64,000 nt of DNA from Craterostigma plantagineum (taxonomy: Eukaryota > Streptophyta > Magnoliopsida > Lamiales > Linderniaceae). Below, one piece after another: positions 1-11,700 of this stretch (the first letter of the stretch is position 1; every line of letters begins with the position of its first letter). Made by a program: the position numbers and the translations under genes. Location: the NCBI GenBank assembly GCA_027422505.1, contig JAPQWV010000002.1, forward strand, positions 26,638,501 to 26,702,500. The letters run 5' to 3'. A model generated the notes under the pieces. That model had not been told where the DNA came from and did no database searches. It saw only the letters and a list, made by a program, of their open reading frames with translations.

Positions 1-363
1 TTTGAGTTTTACATGCAAATATAGTAATTATATTTATCTCTATATAACCGTTGACTAAATGGATGGATTTATGATTTCCACCTATTTATACTTCCAAAGA
101 AAAAAACAGATAATATTAGAGAAAACAACCCAATAATGCATGAATCATGATCATTAAGAAGCACGAGGGGATGCAAGCTAAGTACATGGGTTGTCTCACG
201 TTAACAGTACGAAGGAACTATAAGATAGAGTAGGAATTAACATGTGGGGTCTATTTACAATGTAATATAGAGTCGTCATCGACTCAATTGCACATTGAAC
301 ATGAGAAACTATGAACTCTATCATGTTATACTTTTCCATACAATCGTTCTCAGCAGGTACGTA
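1..363. other. Intergenic DNA, nothing recognised
   Basis: AT-rich sequence with no coding stretch or repeat that I can recognise on either strand. Confidence 0.5.
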
Positions 364-1009
364 TAGGGGTGAGCAAAAATATCCGGAAACCGAATTCCGA
401 TCCGGTATTCGGTTTTCAAAACCCGGAAAAACGGATATCCGGTTTTAAAAATCGGATCGGATACGGATAGTGGTTTGTCTAAAATCCGGATATCCGGTAT
501 CCAGTTTTATATTTAAAAAATAAAATAAATAAAAAAATAGTCAAAAAAGAAAATGAAGGTCCAAAAAGGAAAAAAAAATCAAGTAGAATATTTAAATTTA
601 TATAATTTTATTATTGCAAAAAATTTGTTAGAGAATTGAGATAAAAAACATAAAAACTTCGAGATGCAAGTTAAAAAATTAATGTGAATTTGTGGTATTG
701 TGTTTATTATTTATTATGTAAGTTTGAATCATAACTTCACATATTGTGTGAATTACTATGTGTAGAAATTCTTATAATAAAAATACATATTTTTTATTGT
801 GATAACAAATAAAAAACATGATTTTGAAAAGAAAATAATAAAAAATATACGAAAAATAAATTTTAAAACCGGATGCGGATATCCGGTGTAAATATCCGAA
901 TAAACCGGATATCCGATTAAAAGCGGAGCGGATACGGAAACTATTTTTCGATATCCGAAAATCGGATATCCGAATCCAAAAAACCGAATATCCAATTTTG
1001 CTCACCCTA
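364..1009. mobile_element. hAT-type MITE, family with GGATATCC-rich ends
   Basis: The ends are inverted: TAGGGGTGAGCAAAA on the left and TTTTGCTCACCCTA on the right. Both subterminal regions repeat CCGGATATCC-like words, and the core is AT-rich and noncoding. A related copy lies at 47630-48434. The TAGGGGTG terminus is shared with two other elements here (38646, 53309) that have perfect 8-bp target duplications, which is why I call it hAT. The flanking 8-mers (GGTACGTA and CTTACGGT) share only the core TACG, so this copy is old or its ends are off by a base. Short reading frames inside it are low-complexity and not genes. Confidence 0.75.
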
Positions 1010-2635
1010 CTTACGGTTTCTCAATGTATACGCTAACCCATGAATTTTACTATTCTATAGTTTTCCTCGAAGCTATCAATATCCGTGAGAGTAATTGCAT
1101 TGCAACGTCTAAAGGGACATTTCTACTGCTAAAAGTCTTCTCTTTCGCCTCATTTTCTTTATTGCATGCGTATTGATGTCAGCATCAGAGACCAAATGGG
1201 ATTTATTTCTTTATAAATTTACTTCTATCCAATGGAAAATTACAAACACATAGTTGTTGGTACAGACGACCTTATTATAAAGTTAGGCATAGGTGATTAA
1301 AACCTACACAAGCAAATTTGAAGGGCCATATACTCGTACGGATCGGATAGATAGGCTTGATTCTTATACGGAATGACTTTGACCTTATGAAGTCTCCTGT
1401 TAGACCCCTAACTCGAAAGGGGCGACACATCTCCCATAGTATCCAATTTGAGGTCTACCATGAGAGAATGAGATCTATTTCCATCGACAATATAAATAAT
1501 TAAATACATCTATAATAATAAAATAAAATAGTGTCACCAACTATTTATTCATCTCATATGATTAAAGTGTCATCTCGAATGAACGGTCCTTTGTCAGTCA
1601 ATGTTCGATTTTTTGCTAGTAAACTTAAAGGACCTCACCTCGACATTTCAGCGAGTGAACTGTTCATCCGTCAAATGAATAGATAGGCTACGATAGCATA
1701 TAAAAGTTAATACCTTCGTGAAAACCCTATTGAACCTATATTTATCTATCTCTATGTATCACAATGAAATTTATGCATAAACAGAAAGCAAGAGCAAACT
1801 ACTCCGAAAGCTTTTGAAAAAGATACTCGAAGTTCTATTCAAATTCACATACGTGGTTGACTCGCTCACATCTCTATTAGAATTCTGTGTCATATGACAA
1901 ATTTCATTGCAACGAAGGAATATCATTGATTGGTGATTCTATAAGAAAAAGAAAATCAAATCTTGGTAATAAATCTAAATGGCCCCACGATTTATTTTTT
2001 TCAGTCTATCTAAATATGAAAAGGGAAATAACAACTCGCCCACTAACTCAGAAAAGAAGTACATGAAGTTCGTGGATGTTGACTAGGAGAAAAAAAAAAC
2101 GTTTGGGGACGACAATTTTGTAATAAAAGACATGATTATATTACATATTCTTCGTTCAATTTATTTTTCTTTTATTGTCCACCCACCATAGTGCCTGTCG
2201 AACTGAGGACCGGTTAATGGGACCACTGGGCAATTTGACATACTAATACAACTTGTCACAACTGAAAAATGAAATCAAGATAGGAAATTTATAATATGAC
2301 AACAATAAACAACCATGACAAGTCTACTGATATTTCACGTCGAAGGGAGACTATTGAACTATACAGAATCTGCCAAAAAGACAAATTATATAGTAAGACA
2401 AGTTGATCAAACAGCAAACCAGCCATGTTCATGTTAATCATCAAATCTGTTGTCGTCACTTACGCCAAAATAGAAAAAGTCATATTGTTTTGACACAAAG
2501 GTTCACCTCACATCATCTCTTTCTGACCATATGTATTACTATTAAATTAAGAAGCCGAAACGATTTTCTACATAAAGAATGATAATATCGATGCACACAA
2601 AAAACGGAATTTAGCCCAACAAATCAAGGAGCCCC
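1010..2635. other. Intergenic DNA, nothing recognised
   Basis: About 1.6 kb without a supported gene. I saw no clear terminal repeats or conserved coding words. It may contain old, unrecognisable transposon debris. Confidence 0.4.
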
Positions 2636-2899
2636 GGACCGGCCCAGCCCGGCCCAAGTTTTATTTAATTCCGAAAACACCCTCCGACTTCTCTGACAAT
2701 TGCTGACCAATCAGCACTCTTCACTCTTCCCATTCTTACAGTACAGTACAGCAATCTCTTTCCAAAAAGCGAAGTAGAAGCAAAGCAATAGAAAGGATTT
2801 TTTAACGTTCAAAGTTCTTTATTTTTTTCCTTTCTCCTTTATTCTTTTTATACTTAAATCCATTATTCAAAGGTGAGAAAGAACTAGAGGGGTGGTAAA
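2636..2899 (+). promoter_or_regulatory. Promoter and 5' UTR of the 2900 gene with GGCCCA-type motifs
   Basis: A cluster GGACCGGCCCAGCCCGGCCC lies at about 2636-2656. GGCCCA (site II-like, TCP-binding) motifs are known in promoters of plant housekeeping genes. A pyrimidine-rich leader (2800-2860) precedes the ATG, which fits an untranslated leader. The assignment is inferred from position and motif only. Confidence 0.4.
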
Positions 2900-3803
2900 A
2901 TGCCGGTGAGGAGGGAATCAGGTACGCCGCCGCCGAGAATCGGAAAGATTGGACCGTACACAGTGTTCATTACCCCACCGTCGACGCCCGATCCGAGCCC
3001 TAAACCCTCGCCGTCTCCGCCGGGTCATGCCCACTCGCCGGTCCAGAAACCGGTTCGATTTGCATCGCCTCCACCAGTCATGGCGCCGCCAGCTCAGGTT
3101 TATCAAGAAAAGGGTTCGTCTTTTGGGTTCTTATGGGACGCCCTTGCCAAGGTTCAAAAAGGTATGGATATGCATCTATGTTATCCATTTCTTTTTGGCG
3201 TTGATGCATTTTATTTCTCATTTCGTTCGTGTGTGTAATTGTCACAACAGCTCATGCGAGTTTGGATGGAAACGTGGCACATTGGTTTGGGTTGAATCAA
3301 TCGAAATATCAGTGGGCATTGGATGACTACTATGAGAATAACGAAAAGGTAATCATTTTTGTTCTCCTTTCTTTATAATTAAGTGGGATCATGGTATCGC
3401 TTGGTGTGTTTCAACTTTCAAGAATTAGATTTGCATTTCTTCATTGATGCAAGGTGAGAAAGGGTTGTAGAAATTAGTGAAGTCCATTTGAATACACGAA
3501 TAATTGAGCTGATTTAATTTCATCATGTCATCCTCTCTCTGGGTATATAAACGATCATCAGTACTTGGGAAGCCTGGCCATGGTAGTCTGCAATGGGGTT
3601 TGGTTATCAGTGTCCAAAATGTTCGACAGGTTTAGTCTGTGATGCAAACAAAATACAAATTGGAAAAAACACCCCCCATTGATTTTCTTTTCAAACCATA
3701 CAAAGAAATTATAAATGTTTGTTCATCTGCGATAAAATTGTGAATGCAGAAGGAAACAGATGTCAAAGCACAAGCCAAGCCTGGAAAAATCCAGAATGTG
3801 TAG
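2900..3803 (+). CDS. Small proline-rich plant protein of unknown function, 3 exons
   Basis: Exons at 2900-3161, 3251-3348 and 3750-3803 join in frame (GT-AG at both introns) to give 137 residues. The N-terminal half is basic and rich in Pro and Ser (TPPPRIGKIGPYTVFITPP, then several Ser-Pro pairs) and is probably disordered. The conserved part is the C-terminal third, around GFLWDALAKVQ in exon 1 and HWFGLNQSKYQWALDDYYE in exon 2, followed by a short charged tail. I see no signal peptide, membrane segment or catalytic motif. The splice pattern and motif conservation look like a real, constitutively expressed plant-specific gene, and the GGCCCA cluster upstream fits that. I recall similar uncharacterised plant proteins but cannot name a function. 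Confidence 0.8.
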
Positions 3804-4785
3804 CCACACACACTGCCTGTTGAAAATACTTCTTCTTCTTATGAGAAAGTCTTTCTGCACTGCTTTTTTGGTTGAGTAGTTGCACTGCTTTAATGTGTTG
3901 TTGTACTATATCTAATATAATATGCGAGCTAGCTAGTCGACCTTGTTATCTTATACTTGAATATGAAAGCCAAAGAGTACGTTAACATGTAGTATATTTA
4001 TTCCTTAGCACCATCGTTGAGCTAACCTATAAATGTGGTAATAACTGTAGCAGCAGCAGTTCATCTGCAATGGAAAATGAAGTTGCAACTACTGTAGTGA
4101 AGTTAGTAGGCAGGCGTGGCGCATATGTTGGGCCGAAGCTCATAATGACGGACATCGAAGGCCCAACATTGAATCTGGCCCAAATATGAGAATTTGTATT
4201 ATGGTAAGACAATTCCAACAATCAAGCGTACCATGCATGAAGATGTATCTTATTAACAGATTAATGACGCCATAATAATTAACTCCATAATGTGATAACA
4301 ATAATTAATCCATGCCTAAACTTCAACACTACTTAGTTAATGTGGATCTTTAGTATCCCTATGCTGGGATGATACATAATTATGAAGCTCTACGCCAAAA
4401 TTATTGAATTAGGCTTAGGTACATACCAGCAGCCATTAGGGCATGCGCGAGCGCGTAATAAACTTTGACTTATACTTTGTAGAAATTATATCAATTACGA
4501 AATGATTAGAAGTATCGCCACGGTACAAATAAAATCAAATACTCCTCAGATAACACGCTTTCTTTTCTTTTTTTTTGTTTTCCAAACTATGACTTTTTAT
4601 TAAATATATCATTGTTCACCTATATATTCGGTTATTGCTAATACATAATTATCAAGTCATAATCTGCGGATAATTGGAATATTAAGGGCTATGGACCACT
4701 ACTACTTCAATGGTGGATATGAAGCCGTCGTACTGCCGACCCTAGCTAGCTAGTAATATAATATTATTAGAGAATAACCCTCTAA
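3804..4785. other. Intergenic DNA between two convergent genes
   Basis: Holds the presumed 3' UTRs of the genes on either side. No further coding or repeat structure is recognised. A 64-codon open frame at 4027-4221 on the minus strand has no family features and is disregarded. Confidence 0.45.
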
Positions 4786-5127
4786 TTAATGGTTTTTGAA
4801 ATTCGATTGACGTTGTAAAGCCGACGTAGATCTTAGCTCGAACAGTTCTTTCTTCAATCTTCTGTTTTCCTCGCTTAGTCTTTCGCATTTTTTCTTCAAC
4901 AACTCACAGTCCATCTCTGTCTGCTTCAGTTTGGTCCTGATGAATCAAGAATGTCCATGCACACATGTTTGTATTAGGTTTTACTAATTGCAGAATTTGT
5001 TTGCTTTCATGATTACATGATATAATAAAATGTATATGGGGTCGTCAGTTATCATTTATCAAATGCAGCAAGCATCATGAAATAATGGAGTAAAAGTGCT
5101 GTTGATTTTCATTTAAGAGAGGAAAAG

Positions 5128-5182
<55 letters not shown>

Positions 5183-5859
5183 CCTCCCTCCCTCTCTCTC
5201 TCTCCCTCTCTCTCTCTCCACATACATAATAATAACGAAGTTATTATTAACTCACCTTGCCCTGCGGTTTTGAAACCATACTTCCACTTGCCGAGGTCTG
5301 AGGTTTAATTTTTCTGCAAGTGACGTTTTCTGAACCTGTATTAACGCATAGTTATTACACGTTCTAATTTCTATCCTTGAGACAAGGAATAAAGAAAACA
5401 CAGTTTCAAACGATACATAAATCAACTTCGAAAACGATAAACTCAAGTCGACCCTAAAGAGAGAAAAAGATAAGCATAAGAAGTCTTTAAGAGATATGTG
5501 TGTTGCGTGCAGACCGTATTAAGGGTAGAATGCTGTCTAAAACTGTCTTCAAGCAAAGCTGTTTGATCTCTGCTAAGCCTCAATTTCTTTCTGCTGATTA
5601 AATCCTTATTATTGCTATTATTATTATCATAACTTCCCATGTCTTCCTCACTGCTATTCTTGTTTCCTTGTCTCTTTCCGTCGTCTCCTCCATGGACATC
5701 AATCTTGCTCGAATCGATTGCTCTGTGATCATTAGAGATCGAAAGATCGAGAAATAACAGATGTTTGTTATTCTTGATACTATCGATTCTCGGAGATCTT
5801 TCTTGCAAGGCCACCCCCAAACCAAGACAAAGGCATACATGATCGCGAGCATTATCCAT
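4786..5859 (-). CDS. HD-Zip class II-type homeodomain-leucine zipper transcription factor
   Basis: Three exons on the minus strand, 5859-5515, 5335-5256 and 4936-4786, splice in frame (phases 0 and 2) to 191 residues. Exon 1 gives an N-terminal region with LxLxL-type words ([14 protein letters not shown]), like the repressive EAR/ZIBEL motifs of class II. The homeodomain starts near residue 88 with RKKLRL, and its recognition helix ([13 protein letters not shown]) is in exon 2. Exon 3 adds the adjoining leucine zipper ([20 protein letters not shown] and on). The homeodomain/zipper spacing and the TKLKQTE.DCE junction are typical of class II. Oddly, the protein stops about 15 residues after the zipper, without the CPSCE redox motif usual in class II, so it may be a divergent HAT/ATHB17-like member. 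Family proteins are nuclear, bind CAAT(G/C)ATTG as dimers and mostly repress, including in shade responses. Confidence 0.88.
5131..5218. repeat. (CT)n microsatellite in intron 2 of the HD-Zip gene
   Basis: Nearly pure CT dinucleotide run with a CCCT-interrupted middle, in the intron between exons 2 and 3 of the minus-strand HD-Zip gene. On the transcript it reads as (AG)n. Confidence 0.95.
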
Positions 5860-5959
5860 GGATATGGAGAGAGAGGAAATAATGAAGATTTATTAGATTA
5901 TTATTGTTATTATAGAAAGAATGTTTTTTCGTCAATATGTTAGGAAACCCTAAGGTTGA

Positions 5960-5992
5960 GGTGGAGCATATATATAATATAATATAATAAGC
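5960..5992 (-). promoter_or_regulatory. TATA-rich core promoter of the HD-Zip gene
   Basis: A run of TATATATAATATAATATAA lies about 105-130 bases upstream of the HD-Zip start codon, in the right position for a TATA box. There is no transcript evidence. Confidence 0.4.
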
Positions 5993-6779
5993 ACGGTAGA
6001 GTTGGGGGTTACGATTTTATAAATCTATATTTGGCTAAGTTTAAAAAAACATATAATAATATGTATTATGGGAGTAATGACCATCAATGTCGAAAGGGAA
6101 AAAAATGTAATAATAGTGAAATACGTTAGGGATATGACTCCTAGCGAGGGGACCAAGATAAATGCGTATGTATATATATTGTATGGGTAGATACATTTTA
6201 TTTTATCTAAATGGAAACGAAACGTCTCCTTCGATGTTCTTTTTTTCGTTGACATGTTTGTCATTAGAGATATTTTAGCATCAGTTTAGGCTGTATATTA
6301 ATATTTTAAGTATCTCGTTTAATTAATTAATTAATTAATTATATAATCCTATTGACATCCTTCATTGGAAGGGCAAAAACAGTTACGACCTTCATTCAAC
6401 GGTGAATTATTATCCAACACTTAACGTAGATTAAAAGAATTGATTGCATGTTAGGCTCCTAGTGAATACTTCTAGCCTCGAAGGATGTTATAATAGTGGG
6501 TATTTGTGCAAGTCCACCCAAATACCATCGCTTGTGCGAAAGTCCAAATTCTAGACACTTGTACGTATTATACAAACGAATTATAAACGGAGACGTACAT
6601 ACTCAAACCTAATGTGATGTTGTAATAATGATGATGCTAATGATGAAGAATCACGTCATTACAAACAACACGAACGGTAGAGGTTTTAATAATCCTAAAT
6701 ACTTTTATTTGTTGCTCTTGAGAGTTTGTTGGTGGGTAAACGTATATAGATATCTCGTAATATATACTTGGCTTTGGAC
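5993..6779. other. Intergenic DNA upstream of the HD-Zip gene, up to the copia LTR
   Basis: AT-rich. It contains a short (TTAA)n run near 6322-6344 and no supported gene. The 79-codon open frame at 6025-6264 on the minus strand is low-complexity and not supported. Confidence 0.4.
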
Positions 6780-7170
6780 TATCGAAGCAAGCTCATGATC
6801 AGGCATTTATACAAAGGAAGAAGGATGAAATCATTGAAAGAAGGAAAAAGTTTGATGCTGAGTTGTTTGGTGAAAAGGCGCGTTTTTCAAATGGGCGAAC
6901 TACCACTTATAGAGACGCCCTTGTGAACGACGTTTTCTTCAATATGGGAAAGGACGTTTGATTTAGTTATTTTGCCGCGTTATTTAGCTCGTGTATATAA
7001 GAGCTTAGCATTGTTCATTTTTGCCTATTAGTCATCTTCTTCATTTTGACTCTCTCTGGAAAATTCCTCCGATTACCTTAATAAAAGAAACGACTTGGTC
7101 CGTGGATGTAATGAGAAGTAATCCGGACAACGTAAATTGCTTTGTCTACAATTCGCATTTGATTTTGTTA
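6780..7170 (+). repeat. 5' LTR of Copia-1
   Basis: Matches 11277-11675 nearly throughout, with small indels. It contains a TATA-like GTGTATATAAGAGC near 6992-7005, likely the element's promoter. Confidence 0.9.
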
Positions 7171-7182
7171 TGGTATCAGAGA
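7171..7182 (+). other. Primer-binding site of Copia-1
   Basis: TGGTATCAGAGA immediately after the LTR matches the initiator-Met tRNA primer site (TGGTATCAGAGC) used by plant copia elements. Confidence 0.85.
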
Positions 7183-7238
7183 ATAAGGATTGCTAATCAA
7201 TCAAGCTGCAAAGTCACTGATTTCTTGCGCGATTTCTG

Positions 7239-8455
7239 ATGGAAGAAAGTTCAAACTCGCCGCCGCCGGGCAATTCTCAGCAATTCAATTCGCTGCAAGC
7301 AGAAAATGTCAATACCAGTATTCCTCTATTCTTGAGCAACCCCTATTTCTTGAACGCCGGCAACACCGCAGCTCAGTTGCTGGTTCATGAGTGATTGACA
7401 GGTGATAATTACGCCACATGGAGTAGGGCAATGTTGATTGCCCTAATTGGGGAAGGATTTGACAATGGGGATATTGTATTACCAGCCACGACAGATCAAG
7501 CAACAATCACTGCATGGAAGCGAAATAACAACATTGTGTTATCTTGGATCCTAAATTCAGTGTTAGAATAGATCCAGCTAGCATTCTTTACAACTCAACG
7601 GCACGAGATGTTTGGGTTGATTTACAAGAAAGATTCGGGCAAATGAATAAGCCGAGAATTTTTCAGCTCAAACGAAAACTGATCAATCTCACACAGGAAA
7701 CAAGTAGCATCTCAGATTACTTTACCAAGTTAAAGAGCCTATGGGATGAATTGAGCAACTATAGGCCACCAACAGACTGCACCTGTGGAGGGATCAACAA
7801 GGTTAAGGAGTACCTCAGTGAAGAGTATGTTCTAACATTTCTCATGGGGCTGAATGACTCCTACTCACAGATAAGAGGTCAGATCTTGCTAATGGATCCA
7901 TTGCTTACGATCAATAAGGTGTTCTCATTGTTAGCTCAAGAAGAGAAGCAGAGGTCCATGGCTTCAGGGATCATCAAAACTAAAGAGGATCAGATCAGTA
8001 GCATGGCCATGCTAGCAGCCATAGCTGACCAAGAACCAGCAAGAAAGGCATATTCTTATCCAAAAAAGGATGCTACGAGGCCTCACTGCACCCACTGTAA
8101 TAAGAAGGGCCACACAGTTGAAACCTGCTATCAACTGCATGGTTTTCCACCTGGTTTTAGGCAACCTACAAGGTTCAATACATCAAGGGTTAATCAGACA
8201 CTGATAGATCCAACTGGCAAGCAAATGCAGCATACCAGTCAGATTGGTGATGGACGGGTTGGAAGCTTTACTGGCGCAAGTTCAAATGACACCCTTTCAA
8301 CTACAAAGCCTGCAGGCATTGATCAATCAGTCAGTAAGTAATCTTCCACCTACTCAGCCAGAGCACTGGGAGCAAGCTGAGAAGACCACAGGTATGTGCT
8401 TGTTCCTTAATTTACCTAGACCAACAGGCTCCAAAATCTAGTTGGTAGATTCTGG
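7239..8455 (+). pseudogene. Copia-1 gag and start of pol, broken
   Basis: Starts with an ATG at 7239 (MEESSNSPPPG). The capsid-type region shows LTGDNYATWSRAMLIALIG and WKRNNNIVLSWILNSVL, followed by a CX2CX4HX4C zinc knuckle (CTHCNKKGHTVETC, near 8092-8133). A stop interrupts the frame near 7391 and a frameshift lies near 7550-7560. A further stop sits just before the protease motif at about 8440. Gag would form the particle and bind RNA; this copy cannot make a full product. Confidence 0.85.
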
Positions 8456-11270
8456 AGCTACTCGCCATATATGTGGAAACCAGTTGCTTCTGACAAATGT
8501 GCATAAAATAGATGATCAACTGTAATATTACCAGATAGGTCAATTGTAAGAGTAACTAAGGCAGGGACAACAATCATAAACAAGTCCACAATCTTGACAG
8601 ATGTGCTTTAAGTTCCTCGGTTCCATTTTAACCTTATTTCAGTAAGCTGTCTAGCTGATCAAAAGGGGTTTCAGTTTTGATTTGGACCTAATGGATTTGT
8701 TGTGCAGGATCATTTGCACCAAATGATTGGCTGGGGTGAACTAAGGGCAGGTTTATACATACTAAGATGTGATTCTGTCAGCCAGCTATCAAATAAAAGT
8801 GATTCTATTTTTCTGAATAAGTTGTCAACTGCTATATGGCACAATAAAATAGGGCATCCATCAGATAAGGTTTTAGGATTGCTTAGTAACTCAATGAAGC
8901 ATGGTTTCAGTCCAACGCCTTATATTAAAATTTGTCCTATTGCAAAACAGAAAAGAACTCCCAATCATAATAAAACTGTCTGTTCTGCATTTGATTTGGT
9001 TCACTGTGATATCTGGGGCCCTTTCCATGTTCCATCTCACTTAGGCCATCAGTATTTCATCACTATAGTTGATGATTCTTCAAGGTTTTCACTTGGCTTT
9101 CCATGATCAAGCATAAAATCAGAGGTTAATCCAATTCTAATTTATTTTCTGCAACTGGTAGAAACTCAGTTTGGTTGCAAAGTCAAGACCATAAGGTCTG
9201 ACAATAAAGTTCAATTTAACATATCTTTTCGGAAAGGGAATAATTCACCACCTTTCTTGTGTTCAAACTTCGAACTCCGCAACAAAATTCAGTTGTGGAG
9301 AGAAAGCACCAACACCTCTTGGATGTTGCTAGATACTTGCCTTTTCAATCTGGTTTACTTATTAAATACTAGTCAAAGTGTGTATTGACAGCAACCTTCC
9401 TCATAAACAGGGCACCATCAGTCAAGTTGGGTAGTAAAAACCCTTTTGAGCTGTTGTTCCAAAGGCCTGTTGACTATGATCAGCTACGGGTCTTTGGCTC
9501 TTTGTGTTTTAGTTCCACTCTTGTAGCTGACATAGGAAGTTTGATGCAAGGGCAAGAGAGTGTGCATTCATTGGATATCAATTGAAATGACGGGGTACAA
9601 CGTTTTAGACCTCAAAACTGAGGAGGTGTTTGTCTCTCGTGATGTGAAGTTCAAGGAAGATGAATTCCTTTTCAAAGGGAAAGAATGTAATTCGGATGCT
9701 TGGGATCCCTTCTCCACTCTTGTTCTGCCCATATTACATGGAGCAGACTCTGGGGATGATGTAGAAGGAGAATTAGTCCCAACTTATCATTCTGGAAATG
9801 GCATAGAAGAGGAATCATCTCCAGTTCATCATGAAGAAAATTCACCAGTTCAACAAGAAAACTCACCAGTCCAACAGGAGCAAGAACCATCGGTTATGGA
9901 GGACCATTTGCAGGATCAGCAGCAACCAATAAGGTCTGCTAGAGAGCCTAAGAAACCAACATATTTACAAGACTATCACAGCAATAATATCCCAAGATAC
10001 AGAGTTATGCATCCCCTGTCTGAGACCCTGTCATACCAAGGTTTTCCACCAGATCATCAGAACTTCATCTCAAATATTGCTTTGGCAAATAATCTCAGAA
10101 GTTTTTCTCAGGCAGCTTCATCACAGAAATATCAGAAGGCTATGAAGGAAGAGTTCTAGGCTTTGGAAGAAAATAAAACCTGGAGTATTGTCCCACTACC
10201 AAGGGGAAGCAAGTCAATTAGAAGCCGTAGGGTCTATAAAAATAAGTTCAATTCCAATGGTGAAGTAGAGAAGTACAAAGCACGCTTGGTAGCTAAGGGA
10301 TATGACCAAAGAGAAGGGGTTGATTACATTGATACATTTGCCCCAGTTGCAAAGCCAAACACCATCAAAATCATCTTAGCTTTGGCAGCTAAACTCACCT
10401 AGAACTAGAGCAATTGGATGTAAGCAATGCCTTTCTCAATGGTGATCTTGTTGAGGAGGTTTTCATGGATTTACCAGAAGGATTTTACAACGGGCTTATC
10501 AGAACATGGCCAGGAAAGATGGTCTGTAACCTGCATAAGTCTCTATATGGCCTGAAACAATCATCAAGACAATGGAATAAGAAGTTAACCGAGGTAGTGA
10601 GGAGTTTTGGATTCCCTCAGACACAGTCAGATCATACACTTTTCATAAAGGCCGAGGTGATGACTTAGTGATCCTCCTAGTCTATGTAGATGACATAGTT
10701 TTGGTAGGACCCTCAGTTCAAGCATTGCAGCAAGTGAAGGATTTCTTGAGAAACTGCTTCAAGATCAAAGACCTTGGAACCCTAAGATTCTTTCTTGCCA
10801 TTGAGGTGGAGAGAAGTGAAAAAGGGATACTCATTACTCAGAGGCAGTATGCTTTCCAGATCCTCACAGATTCAGGGTACTTGGAAGCAAAGCCACTTAT
10901 AACACCTAAGAATCCAGGAGACAAAATATCAAGGGAGGCATGAGATTTGCTCACAGATCCCTTCAAACACAGAAGGTTGATAGGACAACTACTTTATCTA
11001 ACCTTCACTCTGCGAGACATTGCTTTCAGTGTTCACAAACTCAGTCGGCATTGAAGCTGACATCCACCCCTAAGTTTCACGGGAAATCGAAGCATATAGA
11101 GATTGATTGTCATTTTATCATACATCACATCTCAGAGGGATCAATTAAGTTACTTCCCATTCGATTTGAGGATCAGTTAGCTGATATTCTGACTAAACCA
11201 CTTACAGGGCCGACACTACAGAGATTGTTAGTCAAGATGTCAGTCGTAAATTGCTACATTCCATCTTGCG
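8440..11270 (+). pseudogene. Copia-1 pol (protease, integrase, RT, partial RNase H), broken
   Basis: Protease is marked by LVDSGATRHICGN at about 8441. The zinc-binding part of integrase reads WHNKIGHPS and KICPIAKQK, with catalytic-core words HCDIWGPF and VDDSSRF at 9000-9085. RT shows [32 protein letters not shown] and the active site YVDDI near 10684. RNase H jumps from the segment ending near 11045 (FSVHKLS) straight to LTSTPKFHGKSKHIEIDCHF, so roughly 100 residues holding most catalytic acids are gone. At least five stops or frameshifts separate the pieces (for example near 9107, 10157, 10400, 10667, 10942). Confidence 0.9.
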
Positions 11271-11276
11271 GGGGGC

Positions 11277-11675
11277 TATCGAAGCAAGCTAATGATCAGG
11301 CATTTATACAAAGGAAGAATGATGAAATCACTGAAAGAAGGAAAACATTTGATGCTGAGTTGTTTGACGAAAAGGCGCGTTTTTTTCTAATGGGCGAACT
11401 ACCACTTATAGAGACGCCCTTGTGAACGACGTTTTCTTCAATATGAGAAAGGGACGTTTGAATTAGTTATTTTGCCGCGTTCTTTAGCTCGTGTATATAA
11501 GATCTTAGCACTGTTCATTTTTTGCCTATTACTCATCTTCTTCATTTTGATTCTCTCTGTAAAATTCCCCTGATTACCCTAATAAAAGAAACGACTTGGT
11601 CCGTGGATGTAGGATTGAGAAGCAATCTGCACCACGTAAATTGCTTTGTCTACAATTCGCATTTGATTTTTGTTA
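11277..11675 (+). repeat. 3' LTR of Copia-1
   Basis: Starts right after the polypurine tract and ends GTTA, followed by GGGAC, close to the TGGAC before the 5' LTR. Confidence 0.9.
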
Positions 11676-11700
11676 GGGACGACTTCATTTTCTATCGCAA

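Larger units (their letters stand above)
6780..11675 (+). mobile_element. Degenerate Ty1/copia LTR retrotransposon (Copia-1), plus orientation
   Basis: Two LTRs (6780-7170 and 11277-11675, about 390-400 bp, clearly alike) flank an internal region with gag, protease, integrase, RT and RNase H in copia order. The primer-binding site TGGTATCAGAG directly follows the 5' LTR and a G-rich polypurine tract (GCGGGGGG) directly precedes the 3' LTR. By these anchors the LTRs begin TATCGAAG and end GTTA, so TA...TA rather than TG...CA. Flanking 5-mers TGGAC and GGGAC differ by one base and are the likely target duplication. Coding is broken by stops and frameshifts, and most of RNase H is missing. The element cannot be autonomous. 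Confidence 0.92.
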
